Notes under the pieces: model-generated | What the model saw: only the letters and a program-made list of their open reading frames with translations | Told to the model about the DNA's origin: nothing | Databases searched by the model: none | Part shown: positions 1 through 7,640 of the stretch, piece by piece | Layout: every line of letters starts with the position of its first letter | How positions within the stretch are numbered: the first letter of the stretch is position 1 | Made by a program: the position numbers and the translations under genes | Source of the DNA: NZ13-RE01 sp964612975 | GTDB lineage: Bacteria; Dictyoglomota; Dictyoglomia; Dictyoglomales; Dictyoglomaceae | DNA: 64,000 nucleotides | Direction of reading: 5' to 3' | NCBI GenBank assembly: GCA_964612975.1 | Contig: CAZTGC010000008.1 | Span: 62,001-126,000, forward strand

Positions 1-77
1 CCAATTTTGATTCTTTTTGCGAAAAGCCTTAACTTTTCTAATTTTTCTATTATAGATAAATCTAATTCTTCTCTCAT
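1..77 (-). CDS. DUF58-family protein, N-terminal fragment
   Basis: Only the first 25 codons are in the window (MREELDLSIIEKLEKLRLFA and a few more); the gene runs off the left edge. The ATG at 77-75 overlaps the TGA stop of the MoxR ATPase gene (76-74) in an ATGA junction. A short acidic helix followed by LEKLRLFAKR is how many DUF58 proteins begin, and DUF58 genes usually follow moxR directly. The identification rests mainly on position, since the DUF58 core itself is not visible. Confidence 0.55.
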   Translation of the reverse strand, partial: MREELDLSIIEKLEKLRLFAKRIKI

Positions 78-1057
78 CTTTCTATCTCAGGAATTTCTTC
101 TAAAATTTCTTTCAAAATCTTTTCTACAGTAATTCCCTCAGCTTCACCCTCAAAACTTAATATGATTCTATGTTTTAAAGCAGGAATTATAACTTTTCTA
201 ATGTCTTTAAAGCCTACATTGCTTCTACCTTCCCATAATGCTAATGCTTTTGCGCCTAATATAATTGACTGAGCTCCTCGGGGACTAGAACCATACCTAA
301 CATACTTCTTAATTATTTGTGGAGCAAGTTCATTTTTAGGTTGAGTTGCCAAAACAAGCCTTATAGCATAGTCTTTAACCACATGAGGTATTGGAACAAT
401 TCTAACCATCTTCTTTAGTTCTTCAATTATGCTATCATTAGCAACCTTTTTCACTTTTGGCATCTCAATATTAGTTGTTCTGTCAATAATCTCTAAAAAT
501 TCATCCCTATTTGGATAGTCAAGTTCCAATTTGAAGAAAAATCTGTCCATCTGAGCTTCAGGTAAGGGATAGGTTCCTTCCATTTCAATGGGATTTTGGG
601 TTGCCAATACAAAAAAGGGTTTTGGTAATGGATATACTTTTCCACTACTTGTCACATTCCCTTCTTGCATAGCTTCCAATAATGCAGATTGAGTTTTAGG
701 GGTTGCTCTGTTTATCTCGTCTGCTAATAAAATATTTGTAAATATTGGGCCTTCTTGAAATTTGAATAATTTATGTTCTTTTTCGTCGGTAATTATTATA
801 TTAGTTCCTGTTATATCTGCTGGCATAAGATCTGGAGTAAATTGTATTCTTGAGAACTTTAAATCTAAAACTTCACTTAAAGTCTTCACCATTAATGTTT
901 TTCCCAATCCTGGAACTCCTTCTATGAGAACATGTCCACCACAAAGTAGAGCAATTAATACATAGGTAATTATTTCCTCATATCCGACTATAATTTTATT
1001 TATCTCTTCTTGGATATTGTGGGTTATAATTGTGAAATCCTCTAATGTTAACTTCAA
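74..1057 (-). CDS. MoxR-family AAA+ ATPase
   Basis: A 327-residue AAA+ ATPase of the MoxR type, a group that acts as chaperones in assembly or activation of partner proteins, often with DUF58 or von Willebrand proteins at the cell envelope. Walker A (GVPGLGKT, about residues 47-54), Walker B with the MoxR signature (LLADEINRATPKTQSALLEAM) and an arginine-rich sensor region (YGSSPRGAQ) are all intact, and the length is normal for the family. Translation starts at a TTG preceded by a strong AAGGAGGAG site. It sits 14 nt after the 415-residue membrane protein and is joined by ATGA to the probable DUF58 gene. The substrate is unknown. Confidence 0.93.
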   Translation of the reverse strand: MKLTLEDFTIITHNIQEEINKIIVGYEEIITYVLIALLCGGHVLIEGVPGLGKTLMVKTLSEVLDLKFSRIQFTPDLMPADITGTNIIITDEKEHKLFKFQEGPIFTNILLADEINRATPKTQSALLEAMQEGNVTSSGKVYPLPKPFFVLATQNPIEMEGTYPLPEAQMDRFFFKLELDYPNRDEFLEIIDRTTNIEMPKVKKVANDSIIEELKKMVRIVPIPHVVKDYAIRLVLATQPKNELAPQIIKKYVRYGSSPRGAQSIILGAKALALWEGRSNVGFKDIRKVIIPALKHRIILSFEGEAEGITVEKILKEILEEIPEIER

Positions 1058-1071
1058 GTTAGTCTCCTCCT

Positions 1072-2319
1072 TTATTCTGAAAAATAAGATTTAATAATTT
1101 CCTGTAGATCTTGAGGAATAAGTCTTGGATAAGTAGGTGACTCCCTTTTACTTATGACAGGAGAATTCATAGGAGTGATTACTTTTTCTTTTTCTTCTTT
1201 TATGGATGGAGCTTCGAAAAGATAAATCTTCTTTTTGGACTCATCCATACCTTGTGATGGAACATATACCGTTTCTGCTTCTAAATTTAATCGAGGAGTA
1301 GGTTTTGAACCAAGTTTCTCTTTTCTTTCCTCTATTCCTGGAAGGGAACCTTTAGCTTCTTTATCCTTTTCAGATTTATTATATGAGGAATCAATGTTTA
1401 AATCTTTTATGATTTCATTCCTTTCTATTCCTTTCCCCAACTCCTTACTCTCCATGCCAAAGTCTCCTTGAGATATGTTTTTGTCAGATTTGAATTCTTT
1501 ATTAGGATTTTCTCTTAAAAAAGCACTCTTCTGATCCATATAATTTTGAGAGAATCTTTCCTGTTGAATATTTTTTTCTTCCTGAATTTTTGATGATGAA
1601 TTTTTCTCGTCAGAAGAGGTAGTCTTTTTTTGTAATAATTCTTCTATAAGTTTTTTCTCCTCAAAATCCCACTCTGATAGAATTTTCTCTAAAACTCTAT
1701 CTTTCTCCTTTTCTGCTAAGGTTTTTTCTTTTTCTCTCTTTTCTTCAGTTATTTTTTCTCCCTTTATATTTTTGGATATCTGAATTTTGGAGGAGAGATT
1801 TTCTTTTAATTTTAAAGATGTCTCCTGTTCTATGTTTTCTTCTTTAAGAATTGTTTGGTGTTTTTGGGTAGAAGAATAAGAATTTAAAATATTTAGAATT
1901 ATTAATATAATCATAATAAGGGTTAGAGTTAATAAAGGTTTAGAAGGTTTCCATCTATAAGAGGTTTTTAAAGATTTATTAGAAAGTTTATTCTCAAGTT
2001 CATGGATTAATTTTTTTATTATTCCATAGGGGTCATTATATTCTTTATATTCCCATAATGTGATTAGACTTTCTTCTAAATTAAAAAATTTATCTGAATT
2101 TAATAAAACTTTTTCAAAACTAGGTCTTTTTCTTAAATATTTATACAGAAGGTAGGAAGTTAGAAGAAGTAAAATTGGGATATAGATATTGCTAAGATAG
2201 AAGTATTTTAACAACAAAAAAGTATTAACAGAGATAATTGTTGATATTAAAAATCTTTCAAATAAATAGTAAAAATTCACTTTTTTCCACAAATCATTTA
2301 TTTCTTGAAAAACTTTCAT
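1072..2319 (-). CDS. Membrane protein with long charged C-terminal region, unknown function
   Basis: I do not recognise a family with certainty. The 415-residue protein has two hydrophobic segments near the N-terminus (about residues 19-63), a cytoplasmic-looking loop, a third membrane helix (about 128-147), and then some 265 residues rich in Lys, Glu and Ser with little predicted globular order. The layout resembles large DUF4175-like envelope proteins found next to MoxR genes, but is much shorter. The ATG has a good GGAGG site 7 nt upstream. Its first 26 nt overlap the end of the ABC-2-like gene, so the two are probably translationally coupled. It may be a client or partner of the neighbouring MoxR ATPase. 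Confidence 0.7.
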   Translation of the reverse strand: MKVFQEINDLWKKVNFYYLFERFLISTIISVNTFLLLKYFYLSNIYIPILLLLTSYLLYKYLRKRPSFEKVLLNSDKFFNLEESLITLWEYKEYNDPYGIIKKLIHELENKLSNKSLKTSYRWKPSKPLLTLTLIMIILIILNILNSYSSTQKHQTILKEENIEQETSLKLKENLSSKIQISKNIKGEKITEEKREKEKTLAEKEKDRVLEKILSEWDFEEKKLIEELLQKKTTSSDEKNSSSKIQEEKNIQQERFSQNYMDQKSAFLRENPNKEFKSDKNISQGDFGMESKELGKGIERNEIIKDLNIDSSYNKSEKDKEAKGSLPGIEERKEKLGSKPTPRLNLEAETVYVPSQGMDESKKKIYLFEAPSIKEEKEKVITPMNSPVISKRESPTYPRLIPQDLQEIIKSYFSE

Positions 2320-3052
2320 TATCTTTCCTCCATGATTTTAACTTTAATTGGGAAATGAAAAGTAAAAGAGAAGAAAGAGATAAATAGCTAAAGAATACTA
2401 TCAAAAAATGAGAGAGTTCAAAGACCACATCTAAAGAGAAGATGCGTTGAGCCATTCCTGCCCAGAGGATATTATTTAAGGGAAGATAGGGACTCAATGT
2501 AGGAATCAAAAAGGGGAGAAAAAGAAAAAGTAAATAATTTAGCCAATGAGCAGTCCAATTTAAAGTTGGATTGTATATGGTAGACCATAAGATTCCAAAA
2601 CTTATGAATAAGAAAGAATCTAATAAGACAAGGAATATAAAATAATAGATCCTAATTTCAAAAGGAGAAGATGCATAGTTTGCTAAAATATTTATCGGAA
2701 GAAGTAAAATCAATAATATTAAAATGTATGAAAATACACTAAGGAATTTACCTAAAACTATGTTCCAGATTTTTTCAGGAGCATATTTTACTAAATCAAA
2801 TATTTTAAACTCCTTTTCTGCCAGTAAATTTCCAGAAGCTATCAGGGATGAAAGATAAAAAATAATCAAGGCTTGAAGAATAAAATTAACAAAGGAAAGG
2901 TTAGTTATATTAAAGGTTTTTACATTTAATGTAGAATCAGGCCAAAGAAGAACAAGGAGTAATATTAAAAATAGAATTATGGTTATTTCTATTTTAAGAT
3001 ATCTTTTACTTTTCAGTCTTAATTCTAATTCTCTTATCCACCATAAACTCAT
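2294..3052 (-). CDS. ABC-2-type permease-like membrane protein
   Basis: The 252-residue protein has about six hydrophobic helices. An amphipathic N-terminus (WWIRELELRLKSKRYL) precedes the first helix, and an acidic LLAEKEFKIFDLVKYAP loop follows the second, as in ABC-2 membrane components where this loop contacts the ATPase. No ATP-binding partner is encoded in the visible part of the operon; it may lie beyond the left edge or elsewhere. It lies 3 nt after the 504-residue gene and overlaps the next gene by 26 nt. The family assignment is from topology and the loop, with moderate confidence; substrate unknown. Confidence 0.65.
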   Translation of the reverse strand: MSLWWIRELELRLKSKRYLKIEITIILFLILLLVLLWPDSTLNVKTFNITNLSFVNFILQALIIFYLSSLIASGNLLAEKEFKIFDLVKYAPEKIWNIVLGKFLSVFSYILILLILLLPINILANYASSPFEIRIYYFIFLVLLDSFLFISFGILWSTIYNPTLNWTAHWLNYLLFLFLPFLIPTLSPYLPLNNILWAGMAQRIFSLDVVFELSHFLIVFFSYLSLSSLLLFISQLKLKSWRKDNESFSRNK

Positions 3053-3055
3053 TAA

Positions 3056-4570
3056 TTATCCCCCTCCTAAGAGGGGTAAAATTATTATATTTTCCGCTCT
3101 AAAATTATATTTGACCTTCTCAATATCTAATTTTATTAAAGACTCTTCTATTTTTCCCCATATAAAAATTTCTTCCTTTTTAATTATACCATTTTTTTTA
3201 ATTTTCCATTTAGAAATTATAGAAGGAAAGGAGCTTTCCTTTTCTAAATTTTTAAGATTAATATTCCATGTTTTAGTTTCTCCCCTTTTTAAATCTCCAA
3301 GAAAAAAATCTTTATTTTCAAAGGTAAAAATAAGATTTTTAATATTATACTCAGAATTATTTTCTACTTGGATTTTTATAAAATCCTTATATTCATAGGA
3401 AATCTTTATAGGAAGAAGTATAAGAGATAGTGCTTCAAGATAACTTATTTTATTTTTTTCTAAAGACAAAATTCCCCTTTTTTCTTCAATTTTTAGTGGT
3501 CCAATATTTCGTTGGGGTTGATAGAAGGGTTGATAGAGTTGTAAGACATTTGGTGATATTGAAAATGCTAAATCTCTCTTATATGGGGAGAAGAGTACAA
3601 AATGAGAATATATTTCAGCAATTTCCTTCTCTGGGACAAGATATATTACTCCTTTTTCTCCTACGATTAATGAGTCTTGTTTAAATTTAAAACCTATTAA
3701 AAAAGAAAGGATTATAAAAAGGGAGAGGAATAAGAATAAATATATGATTAAATATTTAAAGCTTTTTATTAGCCTTCTTAATAAATATAAAGAAAGAGAG
3801 TAAAAACTAAGAAAAATTAAGATCTGCAGTCTGTTAGGATAATAAAAGCTCTGCATATCTATTAAAGAGAGATCAGGGGATTCTAAAAATGTTGGAGGAA
3901 AAAACTGAACCTTTGAGGATGTCAAATTGGTATTTTTAGGAAGATTTTTGATCTCTTCAAAGAAGAATGCTCTTCTTTCAAAAATTCTAAATAGCCTTAA
4001 GGCATTCTTTTTACTCGGACTTAGAGTTTGCCAAAAGTTATAATCTATAAAGATATAGTCTGCTAAATCATAGGATTTATAATTTGTAGGAAGGAGTTTT
4101 TCATTTGTTATATTAATAATTCTTGTTTTTGGGGGAAAAGAAAAGGGAAGATCTTTGTTTTCTCCAAGAATAAAAATTAATGGTAAAATAACCCTTTCTA
4201 TATTAAATTCTATCTTCCCCATATACTCTAATTTGGCATCCTTAGATACTGCTTTTATTTCTATGGGATATCTAAAATCAACGGGAGGTAAGAGGAATTC
4301 TATAGTTCTTGTAGAAAGAGGTGGTATTTCAAGGATTTGTTTATATATTGTTTTTGAATTACCTGCAAATCTTAGCCCTTGGGTAAGCGTTATCTCTAAA
4401 TCTACTTTTACTTTTCCTCCAAGATTTTTAAAATGTATAAATAAGGGACACCATCTATTTATTTTCCATTCCCTAGAAATTCCTAAGACACTTATTACTT
4501 CAACCTCTCCAAAACTTTTTGAAGAGAGTATTATTAAAAATATAAAAATAAGTAAATATAACTTTCTCAT
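3056..4570 (-). CDS. Secreted/membrane-anchored beta-rich protein, unknown function
   Basis: First gene of the minus-strand operon. It has a clear signal peptide (about residues 1-22, ending SFGEV), a beta-rich domain to about residue 130, and a Rossmann-like region (about 130-220) containing DYIFIDYNFWQTLSPSKKNAL. This resembles the glutamine-amidotransferase-like fold often seen in membrane proteins of MoxR/vWA clusters, without its catalytic residues. Two adjacent membrane helices follow (about 246-268 and 272-296), then a second beta-rich region. The likely topology is two extracytoplasmic domains on a hairpin anchor. I do not recognise a named family. It ends in LLGGG three bases before the permease-like gene. 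Confidence 0.7.
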   Translation of the reverse strand: MRKLYLLIFIFLIILSSKSFGEVEVISVLGISREWKINRWCPLFIHFKNLGGKVKVDLEITLTQGLRFAGNSKTIYKQILEIPPLSTRTIEFLLPPVDFRYPIEIKAVSKDAKLEYMGKIEFNIERVILPLIFILGENKDLPFSFPPKTRIINITNEKLLPTNYKSYDLADYIFIDYNFWQTLSPSKKNALRLFRIFERRAFFFEEIKNLPKNTNLTSSKVQFFPPTFLESPDLSLIDMQSFYYPNRLQILIFLSFYSLSLYLLRRLIKSFKYLIIYLFLFLSLFIILSFLIGFKFKQDSLIVGEKGVIYLVPEKEIAEIYSHFVLFSPYKRDLAFSISPNVLQLYQPFYQPQRNIGPLKIEEKRGILSLEKNKISYLEALSLILLPIKISYEYKDFIKIQVENNSEYNIKNLIFTFENKDFFLGDLKRGETKTWNINLKNLEKESSFPSIISKWKIKKNGIIKKEEIFIWGKIEESLIKLDIEKVKYNFRAENIIILPLLGGG

Positions 4571-4594
4571 CTCAGTTAAATTATAACCTTTATC

Positions 4595-4622
4595 TTGACA
4601 CCTTGTATAGGTATAATATACT
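4595..4622 (+). promoter_or_regulatory. ileS promoter
   Basis: A perfect -35 TTGACA (4595-4600) and a -10 TATACT (4617-4622) are spaced by 16 nt. The predicted start near 4629 leaves a leader of about 40 nt, too short for a T-box riboswitch. Confidence 0.6.
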
Positions 4623-4632
4623 AATCAGACAA
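4604..4632 (-). promoter_or_regulatory. Candidate promoter of the MoxR operon
   Basis: On the minus strand TTGTCT (4632-4627) and TATACA (4609-4604) are separated by 17 nt, giving a leader of roughly 30 nt before the ATG at 4570. It lies back to back with the ileS promoter. The match is fair; an alternative TATAAT lies at 4585-4580 without a good -35. Confidence 0.35.
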
Positions 4633-4670
4633 TATAGAAATTGAAATATAATGAGAGGAGGGATAATTTG

Positions 4671-7598
4671 TTGAAGAAACTACCATCGCTAATAAACTTT
4701 CCTCAGATGGAGGAAGAGATACTACAATTTTGGAAAAAGGAAGAAATTTTTAAAAAATCAGTAGAGGAAAGAAGAGGGAATCCCAGATTTAGCTTTTATG
4801 AGGGACCCCCTACTGCTAATGGAAAACCCCATGCGGGACATGTACTACCAAGAATTTACAAAGACTTTTTCCCACGATATAAGACCATGTGTGGTTACTA
4901 TGTTCCAAGAAAAGCAGGATGGGATACCCATGGGCTTCCCGTGGAATTAGAGGTGGAAAAGGAGTTGGGGATAAATAGTAAACAAGAAATTGAAAAATTT
5001 GGAATAGAGAAATTTAATAATTTCTGTAAAGGAAGTGTTTTTAGGTATGAAAAAGAGTGGAGAAACTTTACTGAAAGAATTGGTTTCTGGATTGATATGG
5101 ATAATCCCTATATAACCCTTAGCAATGAATATATAGAATCTGTTTGGTGGATTATAAAGAAAATATGGGAGAAGGGACTTTTATACAGAGGTTATAGGAT
5201 TGTCCCTTGGTGTCCAAGATGTGAGACTGCTCTTTCGGACCATGAGGTAGCTCAGGGATATGAAGAAGTAGAAGATCCTTCAGTGTTTATAAAATTCCCC
5301 CTCTATGATGAGGAAGATACATTCTTTTTAGCATGGACTACTACTCCATGGACATTAATTTCTAATACTGCTTTAGCGGTAAATCCACAGGAAATATATG
5401 CTAAAGTAAAATATAAAAATAGCTGTTATATTCTTGCAGAAGAAAAGGTGAAAGAAATATTTGGAGAAGAGAAATATGAAATTGTAGAAAAATATATTGG
5501 AAAAGACTTAGAGAGGAAAAAATATAAACCATTATTTGAATTTATCCCTTCTGATAAACCTTCTTATTATGTAGTTTTAGGAGATTTTGTGAGTTTAGAG
5601 GAGGGGACAGGAATTGTCCATATAGCTCCTGCTTTTGGGCAAGAGGATTTTCAGATAGGAAAACTCTATGATTTACCATTGATTCATGCGGTAGATTCAA
5701 CGGGGAAATTTATCCCACAGGTGAAGCCATGGGCAGGTCTTTTTGTGAAAAAGGCAGATCCAATGATTATAGAGAATCTCAAAAATAGAGATTTACTGTT
5801 CAAGGCTGATGTTTATAAACACACATATCCCTTCTGTTGGAGGTGTGATTCCCCTCTCTTATATTATGCTCGATCATCTTGGTATATAAAAACTACTGAG
5901 ATAAAGGAAAATCTTATTAAAAACAATGAGAAGATTAATTGGTATCCAGAATATATTAAACATGGAAGATTTGGAAATTGGCTTGCTAATAACATAGATT
6001 GGGCATTAAGTAGGGAGAGATATTGGGGTACCCCTTTGCCTATTTGGATCTGTGAGGAATGTGGATATGAATATTGTGTGGGAAGCTTTAAAGAATTAGG
6101 GATAGAAGATAAAGATTTTGATCCCCATAAGCCTTATATTGACAATATTACCCTTAAATGCCCTAAATGTGGTGGATTAATGCGTAGGGTTACTGAAGTT
6201 ATAGATTGTTGGTTTGACTCAGGAGCTATGCCCTATGCTCAGTGGCATTATCCCTTTGAAAATGAACAGGAATTTAAAGACTCTTTTCCTGCTGATTTTA
6301 TATGTGAAGCTGTAGATCAAACTCGGGGATGGTTCTATAGTCTATTAGCCATATCCACTTTAATATCTGACGAGCCAGCGTATAAGAATGTTTTAGTTAC
6401 AGAACTGGTTTTAGATGAAAAGGGAGAAAAAATGAGTAAACATAAAGGGAATGTTGTTGATCCTTGGCTTATTATTAATAAATATGGAGCAGATACCCTT
6501 CGTTGGTATATATTTTCTGTAAGTCCTCCATGGGTTCCTTTGAGATTTTCTCCAGAGTTGGTAAATGAATCTTTAAAGAAGTTTCTTTTGACTCTATGGA
6601 ATACTGTTTCTTTCTTTTCTATCTATGGAGAGATTGATGAGTTTAATTTAAAAGAACATTTTATTCCCTTGGAAGATTTAGAAGATTCCTTAGATAGATG
6701 GATGATTTCTTGTCTAAATTCTTTAATTAAAAAGGTTAGAAAAGAACTTGATAATTATAATGTAACTACTTCTGCACGAGAGATTCAGAATTTTGTCGTA
6801 GAAGACTTAAGTAACTGGTATATAAGGTTAAATAGAAGTCGCTTCTGGGAATCAGAAAAGGATAAAGATAAATGGTCCGCATATACTGTTGTTTATACTG
6901 TTATAAAAGAGCTTACGAAACTTTTAGCTCCTTTTATTCCCTTTACTGCCGAAAAAATCTATCAAGAAGTAATAAGACCTTTGGAAGAGTCTTCTCCTAT
7001 TAGTGTTCATCTTTGTATGTATCCTAAATATGAAGAAAAGTTAATAGATGAAAAATTAGAGCAGGAAATAAAGAGTATAAGAGAAATTGTGGCCTTGGGA
7101 AGAATGTTGAGAAATCAAGCAAATATTAAGATAAGACAGCCTCTTTTAACGTTATGGGTAAACTCTCCCATAAAGGATGTTAAAAATTTGGTAAGATATG
7201 AAGACTACATATCTAAGGAACTAAACATTAAAGAAATTATCTTTGGAGAAATTCCTGAAAAGGAGAAGGAAGGGATAGTCTTTGCTGAGGCTGAGAATTT
7301 TGAATTGGCCTTAGATACTAATCTAACGGATGAGCTTCTAGAGAGGGGTATCTTGAGGGAATTAGAGCATAAAATTCAGATGCTTAGAAAGGAAGCAAAA
7401 TTAGATTATACTGATAGAATAACCTTGTATTATCAAGGTTCTGAGAGGATTAAAAATATAATAGAGAGTAATAAAAAGGAATTAGCAGAAGAGATTTTAG
7501 CAATATCTATAGATGAAGGAGAAATTCCCGAGGAAATATTTAAGAGAAAGATAAGTTTAGCAGGAGAAGAACTTTTTATAGGATTTAAAAAAATTTAG
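4671..7598 (+). CDS. ileS: Isoleucyl-tRNA synthetase
   Basis: Charges tRNA-Ile with isoleucine in the cytoplasm. The class I signatures are present: the HIGH-like HAGH motif in GPPTANGKPHAGHVLPR and KMSKHKGN in the catalytic core. The editing (CP1) domain lies between them (AWTTTPWTL, GTGIVHIAPAFGQED), and CPRC/CWRC and CEEC/CPKC pairs follow zinc-ribbon patterns. GWDTHGLPVE and KHKGN resemble the archaeal/eukaryotic-type (type 2) enzymes rather than the usual bacterial form. I place the start at TTG 4671 because GAGGAGGG lies 8 nt upstream; the frame is open from TTG 4641 and TTG 4668 is also possible. The protein is then 975 residues. It has its own promoter and terminator. Confidence 0.95.
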   Translation: MKKLPSLINFPQMEEEILQFWKKEEIFKKSVEERRGNPRFSFYEGPPTANGKPHAGHVLPRIYKDFFPRYKTMCGYYVPRKAGWDTHGLPVELEVEKELGINSKQEIEKFGIEKFNNFCKGSVFRYEKEWRNFTERIGFWIDMDNPYITLSNEYIESVWWIIKKIWEKGLLYRGYRIVPWCPRCETALSDHEVAQGYEEVEDPSVFIKFPLYDEEDTFFLAWTTTPWTLISNTALAVNPQEIYAKVKYKNSCYILAEEKVKEIFGEEKYEIVEKYIGKDLERKKYKPLFEFIPSDKPSYYVVLGDFVSLEEGTGIVHIAPAFGQEDFQIGKLYDLPLIHAVDSTGKFIPQVKPWAGLFVKKADPMIIENLKNRDLLFKADVYKHTYPFCWRCDSPLLYYARSSWYIKTTEIKENLIKNNEKINWYPEYIKHGRFGNWLANNIDWALSRERYWGTPLPIWICEECGYEYCVGSFKELGIEDKDFDPHKPYIDNITLKCPKCGGLMRRVTEVIDCWFDSGAMPYAQWHYPFENEQEFKDSFPADFICEAVDQTRGWFYSLLAISTLISDEPAYKNVLVTELVLDEKGEKMSKHKGNVVDPWLIINKYGADTLRWYIFSVSPPWVPLRFSPELVNESLKKFLLTLWNTVSFFSIYGEIDEFNLKEHFIPLEDLEDSLDRWMISCLNSLIKKVRKELDNYNVTTSAREIQNFVVEDLSNWYIRLNRSRFWESEKDKDKWSAYTVVYTVIKELTKLLAPFIPFTAEKIYQEVIRPLEESSPISVHLCMYPKYEEKLIDEKLEQEIKSIREIVALGRMLRNQANIKIRQPLLTLWVNSPIKDVKNLVRYEDYISKELNIKEIIFGEIPEKEKEGIVFAEAENFELALDTNLTDELLERGILRELEHKIQMLRKEAKLDYTDRITLYYQGSERIKNIIESNKKELAEEILAISIDEGEIPEEIFKRKISLAGEELFIGFKKI

Positions 7599-7612
7599 AA
7601 AAGCAAAATCTT

Positions 7613-7634
7613 AGGGGAGGTATATACCTCCCCT
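7613..7634. terminator. Bidirectional terminator between ileS and hppA
   Basis: A perfect 22-nt palindrome (AGGGGAGGTATA followed by TACCTCCCCT) lies between the convergent stops of ileS and hppA. On the plus strand it is followed by TTATTTTTAT and on the minus strand by a weaker T-rich stretch (AAGATTTTGC). It probably ends transcription from both sides. Confidence 0.8.
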
Positions 7635-7640
7635 TTATTT

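Noticed and set aside
4612..4617. Perfect TATAAT ahead of ileS
   Set aside because: It is only 11 nt after the TTGACA, too short for a usual promoter; TATACT five bases further gives a normal 16-nt spacing.
4571..4670. T-box riboswitch in front of ileS
   Set aside because: The leader is about 40 nt, too short for a T-box, and I see no specifier or terminator/antiterminator structure.
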